From an uncultured Pelagibacteraceae bacterium (GTDB lineage Bacteria > Pseudomonadota > Alphaproteobacteria > Pelagibacterales > Pelagibacteraceae), in the NCBI GenBank assembly GCA_902555435.1, contig CACDRL010000009.1, positions 1 to 48,868 of the forward strand: a stretch of DNA of 48,868 nt, in the 5' to 3' direction. Numbering within the stretch: position 1 is the first letter of the stretch; the number at the start of each line of letters is the position of its first letter. The position numbers were made by a program, and so were the translations under genes. Positions 35,294 through 43,651 of this stretch are shown in pieces. The notes beneath the pieces were generated by a model. The model searched no databases, was not told where the DNA came from, and saw only the letters and a program-made list of their open reading frames with translations.

Positions 35294-36271
35294 ATGCAAT
35301 TAAAAATAGAAAAGGGAACATTCACAAATCATTCACTTGAAGATGTGGCAGATGCATTAAAAAAAGGTTTATCTAAAAATTTTAAAAATGTTGAAGTAGA
35401 AGTTGTGGATTGTCCTAATCTTCGAGAGTGGGATTGTCCATCTGAAGGAATAAGCGGTAATCAAAAAATTATTGATGTTGGTGGTGAGCCATACATGCAT
35501 GATCCTAATTTTATTGGTGCTGAATTTGATTACCAAGAAATTTCAAAAATGATTGGATCAGAAAAATCTTACGCTTTAGGTGCTGGATCAGGTGCAATGT
35601 CGTGTTTGGATGGTCATTGTGGAGAATTGGTAATTAATGAAAATTTAATTACTGATGAGTCTAGATCTATAATTGCAAGAGTAAGTCCTGATAAAAAATG
35701 TATTGTTGAAAAATATAGTGCAAGAAAACATGGAGGACTTGGAAATATTTATTATACAGATGGTAAACAAGGTAAAGTAATAAGAATAAAAATCAAAGGA
35801 AGATCAGGAGATCAAGGGTCACTCCCGCAAGCAATGAGGTCTTCATTATCAAGTAATTTAAATCTTAAAGAAAAAGAACATATTGCTATTGCAGGTGTGT
35901 TTAGAATTTTAGAAGGAAAAGTAAGATCTCATGTTCAACCAGACTATAAAGACATTAAACATGAATACTATGATCCAAAACAAATGAAGTGTGTAAAAGA
36001 TTTTCTTCAATTTTATGAACCTGTTGGTCCAAAATTACAATGTTATACAGTTCTTTGGACTGGAGATCCTACAGGAGGAGAACTGAATTTAAGAGAGTCA
36101 GGTGAACATACGCATTTTCATTCTTATGACGATGATAAAGATGCTGGTCATTATCATTTTGATGTAACACCAGATGAAATCGAATATGAAGGATATTTTA
36201 ATACAGCTTCAGAAGTGCATAGAGTAAATAACATTTATAAAGAGCTACTAAGCAAAAATATTATTGAATAG
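35294..36271 (+). CDS. DUF1907 (C11orf54/PTD012-like) putative ester hydrolase
   Basis: A 325-residue protein with the DUF1907 fold known from human C11orf54. The metal site appears as HTHFH (residues 272-276) and GHYHFD (285-290). Earlier signature blocks are VVDCPNLREWDCPSEGISGNQKI, DVGGEPYMHDPNF and GAGSGAMSCLDGHCGELV. The human protein binds zinc and has weak esterase activity, so an ester or lactone hydrolase role is possible. It is followed after 28 bp by the MarR-like gene. Confidence 0.85.
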   Translation: MQLKIEKGTFTNHSLEDVADALKKGLSKNFKNVEVEVVDCPNLREWDCPSEGISGNQKIIDVGGEPYMHDPNFIGAEFDYQEISKMIGSEKSYALGAGSGAMSCLDGHCGELVINENLITDESRSIIARVSPDKKCIVEKYSARKHGGLGNIYYTDGKQGKVIRIKIKGRSGDQGSLPQAMRSSLSSNLNLKEKEHIAIAGVFRILEGKVRSHVQPDYKDIKHEYYDPKQMKCVKDFLQFYEPVGPKLQCYTVLWTGDPTGGELNLRESGEHTHFHSYDDDKDAGHYHFDVTPDEIEYEGYFNTASEVHRVNNIYKELLSKNIIE

Positions 36272-36299
36272 AAAACTTAATAAGTTTAAGTTTATTTAA

Positions 36300-36713
36300 A
36301 TGAAAAGACAGTTTAAGTATCCTAAAAATTTTGAAGAACAGAAGAGAATTCCAAAATTAACTCAAAAGAGGATTAAATTAGCTGAAATTTCTCTTGGAGA
36401 TTTTGAGGGAAGGTTAGCAAATGATTTATTGAATTGGTTTTCTCTAACTCCTCAGCATTGGATCATGTTGCATATGGTGATGCTTGCCTATTATAAAAAT
36501 AAATCTATCACTAAAAATGAACTTTTAAGAGTTATAGAGAAATCTTATTTAACTTCTAATGTTTATATAGATACAGCAATCAAAAAGGGTTATTTTAGAA
36601 TTATCAGAAACGAAAAAGACAAAAGGTCAATTTTTATTTTACCATCAGTTGTCACTATTAAGACTTTTGAGGAATTTATAGATCGAAGAGATATTCTTTA
36701 TAGAGGTGTTTAA
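36300..36713 (+). CDS. MarR-like winged-helix protein
   Basis: A 137-residue soluble protein. LTPQHWIMLHMVMLAYYKNKSITKNELLRVIEKSYLTS looks like a winged helix-turn-helix, and YFRIIRNEKDKRSIFILPS like the MarR wing with its Asp-Lys-Arg turn. It could be a local regulator. Its stop overlaps the start of the PanB-like gene (TAATG), so both are translated from one message. Confidence 0.65.
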   Translation: MKRQFKYPKNFEEQKRIPKLTQKRIKLAEISLGDFEGRLANDLLNWFSLTPQHWIMLHMVMLAYYKNKSITKNELLRVIEKSYLTSNVYIDTAIKKGYFRIIRNEKDKRSIFILPSVVTIKTFEEFIDRRDILYRGV

Positions 36714-37528
36714 TGAAGAATGTATACACATGGGCTGCAAAACCAGCAAAAAGATCTACTACGGTAGGTGATTTAAAAGCGGCTAAAGGCAAAAAAAAAT
36801 TTACTCAAGTTACTGCAAATTCTGTTGATGAAGCCGTTGCAGCAGAAAAAGCTGGATTTGATATGATTATTGCTAACGCCAAAAATATTATTTCAGTAAG
36901 GGAAGGGTCTAAAAATCTTTTTTTGACCGCAGCTTTAGTTTTGAATGAATTTGTTACAGCAGATGACATCATGCGTGGAGCATTTAAAGCTTTAGAAAAT
37001 GGTGCTGATGCTGTGATGACACCAAGAAGCATGGACATAGTAGAAATGTTAGCAAAAGAAGATGTTCCTGTGATGGGTCACTTAGGATTAGTTCCAAGAA
37101 AATCTACTTGGATAGGTGGACTACGAGCAGTAGGAAAAACTGCAAATGAGGCTTATGAGTTATTTCAAAAATTTAAAAGATTAGAGGATGCAGGAGCTTT
37201 TTCTGCTGAGTGTGAAGTAATACCTGAAAATGTAATGGGAGAAATTTCTAAACGAACAAATATTGTTACTGTCTCATTAGGTTCTGGAAGAAATGCAGAT
37301 GTGATGTATTTATTTATGGAAGATATTTGTGGTGACACTGAAAATCCTCCAAGACACTCTAAAGCTTATGGAAACTTATTAAAACTTAGAAATGAAATTA
37401 AAGTTGAGAGAATTAAAGCACTTAAAGCATTTAAAAAAGATTCTATGACTGGAAAATTTCCAGGTAAGAAACAATCCTCTAATTTAGATAAAAATCAGTT
37501 TGAAGAATTTTTAAATCAACTTGATTAA
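36713..37528 (+). CDS. Diverged PanB-like (ketopantoate hydroxymethyltransferase-family) protein
   Basis: TIM-barrel protein of 271 residues related to PanB. The clearest matches are PVMGHLGLVPRKSTWIGGLRAVGKTANEA (119-147) and SAECEVIPENVMGEIS (164-179), which includes the conserved catalytic-site glutamate, plus SLGSGRNADVMYLFMEDICG. The Asp-Ser of the PanB metal site is replaced by IANAKN (53-58), and the Lys-x-Glu-Gly motif by TPRSMD. A true pantothenate-synthesis role is therefore doubtful. It is cotranslated with the MarR-like gene. Confidence 0.75.
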   Translation: MKNVYTWAAKPAKRSTTVGDLKAAKGKKKFTQVTANSVDEAVAAEKAGFDMIIANAKNIISVREGSKNLFLTAALVLNEFVTADDIMRGAFKALENGADAVMTPRSMDIVEMLAKEDVPVMGHLGLVPRKSTWIGGLRAVGKTANEAYELFQKFKRLEDAGAFSAECEVIPENVMGEISKRTNIVTVSLGSGRNADVMYLFMEDICGDTENPPRHSKAYGNLLKLRNEIKVERIKALKAFKKDSMTGKFPGKKQSSNLDKNQFEEFLNQLD

Positions 37529-38319
37529 TAAGTAGCGTCGTTATCTTTTTTAGACAAAGAACCTTTCATCTTATCTACAGTTGCTTTTGCACCAGCACTT
37601 AAAGCTCTTAAATCAGAGGCTATTGTTACAAAATTAAAACCTTTTTCAATCATCTTCGTTGCGTATTCAGTTGTACCATTGTGAATCCCAGCAAAAATAT
37701 TATTTTTCTTTGCATGTTCAAGAATTCTCAAAATTTCAGAGTAAGCTTTTGTTGTTTCAGCTCGATCAAATCCAGGTTTTTCACCAATTGCTAAACTTAA
37801 ATCTGCAGGTCCAATATAAATACCATCAACACCTGGTGTAGACATTATTTCGTCTAAATTTTCTAAAGATTCTTTTGTTTCTATCATTGCCAGTTTAAGA
37901 ATTTCTTCATTAGCGTGATCCGCATAATCTGCACCACCGTAAATTAAACCTCTTACTGGACCAAAACTTCTATAGCCATCAGGTGGATACATGCAAGCTT
38001 GAACAAAATTTTCAGCTTCTTTTTTATTACTTACCATTGGACAAACAATTCCATAACAACCCGCATCTAAAATTTTCATTATTTGACCTGGTTCATTCCA
38101 ATTAACTCTAGCAAGTGGAGTGACATCTGTTGTTGAAATTGTTTGAAGCATTGGAAGGGCATTACTGTAATCAACTAATCCATGTTGCATGTCTATTGTT
38201 AATGAGTCCCAACCTTGATGAGCCATTGCCTCTGCAGATGCAGTACTTGGAATTGCACACCAGCCATTAATGACGGGTTTGCCGTCTTTCATCATTTGTT
38301 TAATTTTATTCTTTCTCAT
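37525..38319 (-). CDS. HpcH/HpaI-family class II aldolase
   Basis: Metal-dependent aldolase of 264 residues that splits 4-hydroxy-2-oxo acids into pyruvate and an aldehyde. His46 (IDMQHGLVD) and Arg71 (ARVNW) are the catalytic base and pyruvate-binding residues. The metal ligands lie in LAMIETKESLENL and DGIYIGPADLSLAI. It lies 3 bp after the aldehyde dehydrogenase gene, an arrangement that suggests the dehydrogenase oxidises the aldehyde it releases. Confidence 0.92.
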   Translation of the reverse strand: MRKNKIKQMMKDGKPVINGWCAIPSTASAEAMAHQGWDSLTIDMQHGLVDYSNALPMLQTISTTDVTPLARVNWNEPGQIMKILDAGCYGIVCPMVSNKKEAENFVQACMYPPDGYRSFGPVRGLIYGGADYADHANEEILKLAMIETKESLENLDEIMSTPGVDGIYIGPADLSLAIGEKPGFDRAETTKAYSEILRILEHAKKNNIFAGIHNGTTEYATKMIEKGFNFVTIASDLRALSAGAKATVDKMKGSLSKKDNDATY

Positions 38320-38322
38320 TTT

Positions 38323-39765
38323 TTAAATTTTTAATCCCATGTGTGTGTATTTTACATTAAGGTAATCTTTTATTGCCCCAGATCCACCTTCACGTCCGTA
38401 ACCTGTTTGCTTTATACCTCCAAAAGGTGCTTCAGCTATTGCAACAACACCAGTATTAACTGCTACACATCCAGACTCTAATTTTTCAGATCCTATGTGA
38501 GCTTTATCCATAGAATTTGTGTATAAATAACTACAAAGACCTAAGTCATTATCGTTTGCTCTTTCAATTACTTCATCAAAAGTTTTAAAAGTTAAAATTG
38601 GAACTAGTGGACCAAAAGGTTCTTCTTTCATTATTGTAAAATTATCTTTTACATCATCAAATACAGTTGGTTCATAATAATATCCCTTATTGAAACCAGA
38701 AGGTCGCTGCCCACCCATCAATACTTTGGCTCCTTCTTTTTTTGTAGTATCAACTAATTTTTCAATTTCTTCTAATCTCTTAGCGGTAGTTAAAGGTCCT
38801 AGATCTACACCTTCATCCATACCGTTACCAATTTTTAATTTTTTTGCTCTTTCGATGAAAGCATTAACAAACTCATCTTTTCTATTTTCTTGGATGTAAA
38901 ATCTATTAGGAGAAATACAAACTTGACCGTTGTTTCTAAATTTACCAGTTATTGCAATGTCAGCTACTTTGTTCATATCCACATCTTCACATACAATAAA
39001 AGGTGAGTGACCGCTTAGTTCCATTGTAACTCTTTGAACTTTGTCAGCTGCTTTTTTTAAAATAATTTTACCAACTCTTGTAGATCCAGTAACAGAAACT
39101 TTTTTAATAATATCAGATTCCATTAATTCATTTGATATTTCAGCAGGATCACCCGATAAAAGACTAACAACACCATCTGGCACTCCAGCTTCTTTACAAA
39201 TATTAACTAATTCCATTACAGCTCCAGGAGTAATAACATCTGGTTTACATATAACAGAACAACCTGCTGCTAAAGCAGTAGAAATTTTTCTTGAAGCTAA
39301 AACTATTGGAAAATTCCAAGGAACTAAAGCTGCAACAACTCCTACTGGCTGATAATAAACATGAACTCTTGTATCTGGAAATCTACTTTGTTGAGTTTGA
39401 CCATAGATCCTTTTTGTCTCCTCTGCATTCCATTCAAAAATATCAGCTCCACCACCAACTTCACCAACCGCTTCAGATAGAGGTTTTCCAACTTCAAGAG
39501 TTAACCATTTTGCAATAACATCTTTTTTTTCTCTCATTAGATCAGCAATTTTTCTAAGCACATATGCTCTTTGCCACGGCGCAGTATTTTTCCAAACTTC
39601 TAAACCTTTCTCAGCTGACTTTAATGCTTTTTGTACATCTGCCGAAGATGCTTTTGATGCTTTTCCAATTACTTCTTCTGTTGCAGGATTGATTACATCA
39701 TATGTTTCTTTTTTTTCTGCTTCTTGCCATTTTCCATCAATGAATTGTCCAAATTTGCTATACAT
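38323..39765 (-). CDS. NAD(P)-dependent aldehyde dehydrogenase (succinate semialdehyde type)
   Basis: A 480-residue enzyme of the GabD-like branch. Lys174 (CKPD), Glu249 (MELSGHSPF) and Cys283 (NNGQVCISPNRF) are the catalytic residues. The substrate motif around the cysteine resembles succinate-semialdehyde dehydrogenases rather than the CoA-dependent IolA group. It precedes the HpaI aldolase in the same direction and diverges from the iolD-like gene across a 94-bp promoter region. Confidence 0.93.
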   Translation of the reverse strand: MYSKFGQFIDGKWQEAEKKETYDVINPATEEVIGKASKASSADVQKALKSAEKGLEVWKNTAPWQRAYVLRKIADLMREKKDVIAKWLTLEVGKPLSEAVGEVGGGADIFEWNAEETKRIYGQTQQSRFPDTRVHVYYQPVGVVAALVPWNFPIVLASRKISTALAAGCSVICKPDVITPGAVMELVNICKEAGVPDGVVSLLSGDPAEISNELMESDIIKKVSVTGSTRVGKIILKKAADKVQRVTMELSGHSPFIVCEDVDMNKVADIAITGKFRNNGQVCISPNRFYIQENRKDEFVNAFIERAKKLKIGNGMDEGVDLGPLTTAKRLEEIEKLVDTTKKEGAKVLMGGQRPSGFNKGYYYEPTVFDDVKDNFTIMKEEPFGPLVPILTFKTFDEVIERANDNDLGLCSYLYTNSMDKAHIGSEKLESGCVAVNTGVVAIAEAPFGGIKQTGYGREGGSGAIKDYLNVKYTHMGLKI

Positions 39766-39793
39766 AATTTTTATTTTTTTAAGGTTTACTAAG

Positions 39794-39857
39794 TTGGGTT
39801 TTTTAATTTATAAATATAAATATATATAAACATTATACATAAAAAAAATAAACCCAA
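39794..39857 (+). repeat. Inverted repeat TTGGGTTT ... AAACCCAA in the divergent promoter region
   Basis: Perfect 8-bp arms (39794-39801 and 39850-39857) flank 48 AT-rich bases between the divergent aldehyde dehydrogenase and iolD-like genes. The right arm ends two bases before the iolD-like ATG, so a leader hairpin could mask the start. The G-tract is conspicuous in such AT-rich DNA. A regulator pair-site is the other reading. Confidence 0.5.
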
Positions 39858-39859
39858 TT

Positions 39860-41704
39860 ATGAAAAAAATCACTCTAACTTGTGCGCATGCAATCGTTAA
39901 ATATTTGATTGCTCAAAAAATATTAATTAATGGTAAAAAAGAACCGCTCTTTCCTGGGGTCTTTGGAATTTTTGGACACGGAAATGTAGCGTGTTTAGGT
40001 CAGGCACTAGAAGAAAATCAAAAAGAATTACCAACTTATAGAGGCCATCATGAACAGAATATGGCTTTAACTGGCATAGGTTATGCTCGAGCTAAGAGAA
40101 GACAACAAATTTTTGTAGCAACATCGTCGGTTGGTCCAGGAGCAACAAATATGGTCACAGCTGCAGCAGTTGCAATGAGTAATAGATTACCAATTTTGTT
40201 TTTACCTGGTGACACCTATGCAAATAGAATGCCAGATCCAGTATTGCAACAAGTTGAACATTTTAACAATCCAAGCACAACTGCAAACGATGCCTTTAAA
40301 CCAGTTACAAGATATTTTGATCGTATCACTAGACCTGAACAAATAATTCAATCATTTCCAATAGCAGTTCAAACAATGTTAGATCCTGCTGATTGTGGCC
40401 CTGCTTGTATTGCGTTAAGTCAAGATATCCAAGGTCAAACTTTTGATTACCCAGAAGAATTTTTTAAGGAAAAAGTTCACACCATTAGAAGACCAAGACC
40501 AGATGAATTTCAAATTAAAGAAGCAGCTGAAAAAATTAAATCTTCAAAAAATCCAATTATAATATCTGGAGGTGGAGTTTTTTATTCAGATGCAATGGAA
40601 GAATTAAGTCAGTTTGCAATCAAACATAACATCCCAGTTACACAAACTGTAATGGGTTATTCAACAATGAAGAGAGATCATTCTCATTTTGCAGGTCAAA
40701 TTGGAGGATTGGGAGGAAAAAATACAAACACATTAGCTAAACAAACTGATCTTGCTATTGCGGTTGGAACAAAACTTGCTGATTTTACAACTGGATCATG
40801 GGCAAACTTTGAAAACGAAAATTTCAAATTAGTTTCTATCAATGTATCAAGATATGATGCCAATAAACACTTAGCTCAAGCAGTCGTTGGAGATGCAAAA
40901 GTTTCTTTGATTGAACTTTCTCAAGCTTTAGGTGATTGGAAAGCAGGAGAAGATTGGAATAAAAAATCTCAAACTGAGCTTAAGTCATGGAATGAACATA
41001 TAGATAAAGAGAGTGCTCCAACCAATCAGGAAGTCCCAAGTTATGTTCAAGCAATTGGTGCAATCTATAGAAATTCTGATCCAACAGATATTGCGGTTAC
41101 AGCTGCAGGAGGATTAGTAGGTGAAGTAATTCAAGTTTGGAGACCAAGAGAACTCAATACCCATGAAACAGAGTGGGGTTTCAGTTGTATGAGTTACGAA
41201 ATATCTGGAGCGTTAGGAATTAAAATGGCAAACCCAGATAAAGAAGTAATCTCTTTCGTTGGAGATGGATCTTATCTATTAAATAATACTGATATTTATT
41301 CTTCGGTAATTACAAAAAATAAGTTGATTATAATTGTTTGTGATAACGGAGGTTTTGCAGTTATTAATAGATTGCAATTATTCAAAGGTGGTAAAGAGTA
41401 CAACAACTTATTAAAGAGTTCTAATACACCCGGCTTAGTTGATGTAGATTTTGCAAAACATGCAGAAAGTATGGGGGCAAAATCTGAGCACGTTACTTCA
41501 ATTTCAGATCTTGAAGCTGCATTCAAAAGAGCTAAAGCATCTGATGTGACTTATGTTATTTCAATTAAAACTCATGCTTATAAATGGGTCGAAGGATCAT
41601 CTTTTTGGGATAGTCCAACTTTAGAAATTCCAACTACTAAAGAAAATGAAGAAGCTTTAAAACTTTACAAAGAAGGAAAAAGCAAACAAAGACAAGGTAT
41701 TTAG
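39860..41704 (+). CDS. IolD-like 3D-(3,5/4)-trihydroxycyclohexane-1,2-dione hydrolase
   Basis: ThDP-dependent enzyme of 614 residues that opens the inositol-derived diketo ring to 5-deoxyglucuronate. The catalytic glutamate is Glu65 (GHHEQNMAL). GDGSYLLNN near residue 468 begins the ThDP/Mg motif, ending in VCDNGGFAVINRLQ. SVGPGATNMVTAAAVAMSNRLPIL and HIRHPEQ-like TRPEQIIQSF further match IolD. IolB and IolC are absent here. A downstream Gfo/Idh oxidoreductase follows after 6 nt. Confidence 0.92.
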   Translation: MKKITLTCAHAIVKYLIAQKILINGKKEPLFPGVFGIFGHGNVACLGQALEENQKELPTYRGHHEQNMALTGIGYARAKRRQQIFVATSSVGPGATNMVTAAAVAMSNRLPILFLPGDTYANRMPDPVLQQVEHFNNPSTTANDAFKPVTRYFDRITRPEQIIQSFPIAVQTMLDPADCGPACIALSQDIQGQTFDYPEEFFKEKVHTIRRPRPDEFQIKEAAEKIKSSKNPIIISGGGVFYSDAMEELSQFAIKHNIPVTQTVMGYSTMKRDHSHFAGQIGGLGGKNTNTLAKQTDLAIAVGTKLADFTTGSWANFENENFKLVSINVSRYDANKHLAQAVVGDAKVSLIELSQALGDWKAGEDWNKKSQTELKSWNEHIDKESAPTNQEVPSYVQAIGAIYRNSDPTDIAVTAAGGLVGEVIQVWRPRELNTHETEWGFSCMSYEISGALGIKMANPDKEVISFVGDGSYLLNNTDIYSSVITKNKLIIIVCDNGGFAVINRLQLFKGGKEYNNLLKSSNTPGLVDVDFAKHAESMGAKSEHVTSISDLEAAFKRAKASDVTYVISIKTHAYKWVEGSSFWDSPTLEIPTTKENEEALKLYKEGKSKQRQGI

Positions 41705-41710
41705 TCCTTT

Positions 41711-42868
41711 ATGAATAAAGTGTTTAAAGTAGGCCTTATAGGATGTGGTCATATTTCAGAAACATATTTTAGGGCTCAAGAGTATTTCAATAATATCAGG
41801 ATAGTTAAATGTGCTGATATCAACATGGAAACAGCGAAGAAGTGTGCAATCCATTACAATATTGAAGCTGTAACTGTTGAAGATCTTCTTAAAGATAAAG
41901 AGATTGAAATAATATTAAACCTTACAATTCCTAGAGCACATTTTGAAGTTTCAAAAATGGCTTTAGAAAATGGTAAGCATTCTTATGCTGAGAAACCCAT
42001 GGCTGTTAACTTTGAAGATGGAAAAAAATTAGTTGAACTTGCTAAAGAAAAAAATCTTTATATTGGAAATGCACCAGATACTTTCTTGGGTGGAGGTATT
42101 CAAAAAACTAGAGAGCTAATTGATAACGGTGTAATTGGCGATATTAAATTGGGAAATGCAATTTTTGCCTTCCCTGGAGTTCAATCATATCACCCTAACC
42201 CAGAACCTTGGTTTGCTGAAAATGAAGGAGGTCCTGTTATAGATATGGGACCATATTATCTTACAGCATTAGTAAATTTAATTGGTCCAGCAAAACAAGT
42301 ACAAGGAAGATGTACAAAAGTTTTTGAAGAAAGAGAAATTGGAATAGGTCCTAAAAAAGATCAAAAATTTAAAGTAGAAACTCCAACAACTTATCTTGCA
42401 ACTATACAATTTGAAAATGATTGCATCATACAGATTACTTTATCTTTTGATGTGGTTGCTCATCAAAGAAACCACATAGAACTTTATGGTAACAAAGGAT
42501 CAATTATTGTTCCTGATCCAAATATGTTTGGTGGATCGGCTTTTGTTTCAGTAACAGCTGGTGGTAATTGGGGTGAACATAAAACTGATATGATGCCTTT
42601 AGGAAAAATTAATATTAAAAGTCAAAGTTCAAGAGCAAATGAATCTCCAACAAATGCAAATTATAGAGGAGCCGGTCTATCAGAGATGGCTTATGCAATT
42701 GAGAATAATTTAGAACATCGATGTAATGGAGATCTTTCTTTGCATGTTTTAGATATCATAGACTCAACAATGAGAGCATCTCAAACAGGTATCCCACAAG
42801 AAATAAAGACAACTTGCAAGAAGCCAAAACCTTTTACTTTAGAGGAAATAAAAAAAATATTAAACTAA
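41711..42868 (+). CDS. Gfo/Idh/MocA-family oxidoreductase
   Basis: A 385-residue dehydrogenase-like protein. GLIGCGHISETYF is the cofactor motif, EKPMAVNFEDGKKL the hallmark, and GGPVIDMGPYYLTALVNLIG the active-site region. It lies 6 nt after the IolD-like gene and 18 nt before an SDR, so it probably shares its pathway. It is the third Gfo/Idh protein in the window; the substrate is likely a cyclitol or sugar derivative, but this is inferred. Confidence 0.9.
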   Translation: MNKVFKVGLIGCGHISETYFRAQEYFNNIRIVKCADINMETAKKCAIHYNIEAVTVEDLLKDKEIEIILNLTIPRAHFEVSKMALENGKHSYAEKPMAVNFEDGKKLVELAKEKNLYIGNAPDTFLGGGIQKTRELIDNGVIGDIKLGNAIFAFPGVQSYHPNPEPWFAENEGGPVIDMGPYYLTALVNLIGPAKQVQGRCTKVFEEREIGIGPKKDQKFKVETPTTYLATIQFENDCIIQITLSFDVVAHQRNHIELYGNKGSIIVPDPNMFGGSAFVSVTAGGNWGEHKTDMMPLGKINIKSQSSRANESPTNANYRGAGLSEMAYAIENNLEHRCNGDLSLHVLDIIDSTMRASQTGIPQEIKTTCKKPKPFTLEEIKKILN

Positions 42869-42886
42869 TCATAAATTTTTATCTCA

Positions 42887-43648
42887 ATGAAAGTTCAATA
42901 TTTTGATTTAAAAGATAAACGTGCATTAGTTTCAGGTGGAGCAACTGGTATTGGTGCATCAATTGTTGAACACCTTTGTGAACAAGGTGTTGAGGTTTAT
43001 TTTTTCGATATAGATAAAAAAGGAGCTGAAAAATTAATTTCAAAAATTAAAAAGAAAAAACAAAAAATACCTACTTTTCAATTCTGTAATATTAAAAATA
43101 TAAAAAAATATAAAACTTTAATTCAGAACATTATTAAAAAGAAGGGAACAATTGATATTTTAGTTAACAACGCTTCAAATGATCAAAGGCACACTCTTGA
43201 GGAAGTTACAGAAAAATACTGGGATGAAAGAATGGCAATAAATTTAAAGCACTATTTGTTCGCTATTCAAACAGTTAAAAAAAGCATGATTAAAAACAAA
43301 GGTGGATCAATAATAAATTTAGGTTCAGTTAGCTGGATTAGAGGAGCTGTCACGTTTCCAGCATACAGCACAGCAAAAGCAGCTATTTATGGTTTAACCA
43401 AATCTTTAGCTAGAGATTTAGGACAACATAATATTAGAATTAACTCCATAGCGCCTGGATCTGTTACAACTAAAAGACAGTCAAAACTATGGTTAAATCC
43501 AAAATTTAAAAAAGAAATTTTAGATCAACAGTGTCTTAAAAAACAAATATTACCTGAGGATGTCTCACGAATGGTTTTATATTTAGCATCAGATGTTTCA
43601 TCGGGATGTACTAAACAAAATTTTACAGTAGATGCTGGTTTAATTTAA
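42887..43648 (+). CDS. Short-chain dehydrogenase/reductase
   Basis: A 253-residue SDR. SGGATGIGAS is the cofactor motif, and Ser147, Tyr160 and Lys164 (AYSTAKAAI) are catalytic. APGSV and the C-terminal TVDAGLI follow the family plan. It ends the iolD-like operon and is 3 bp from the convergent pdxA-like gene. The substrate is unknown, probably a polyol or hydroxyacid intermediate of the same pathway. Confidence 0.93.
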   Translation: MKVQYFDLKDKRALVSGGATGIGASIVEHLCEQGVEVYFFDIDKKGAEKLISKIKKKKQKIPTFQFCNIKNIKKYKTLIQNIIKKKGTIDILVNNASNDQRHTLEEVTEKYWDERMAINLKHYLFAIQTVKKSMIKNKGGSIINLGSVSWIRGAVTFPAYSTAKAAIYGLTKSLARDLGQHNIRINSIAPGSVTTKRQSKLWLNPKFKKEILDQQCLKKQILPEDVSRMVLYLASDVSSGCTKQNFTVDAGLI

Positions 43649-43651
43649 AGC

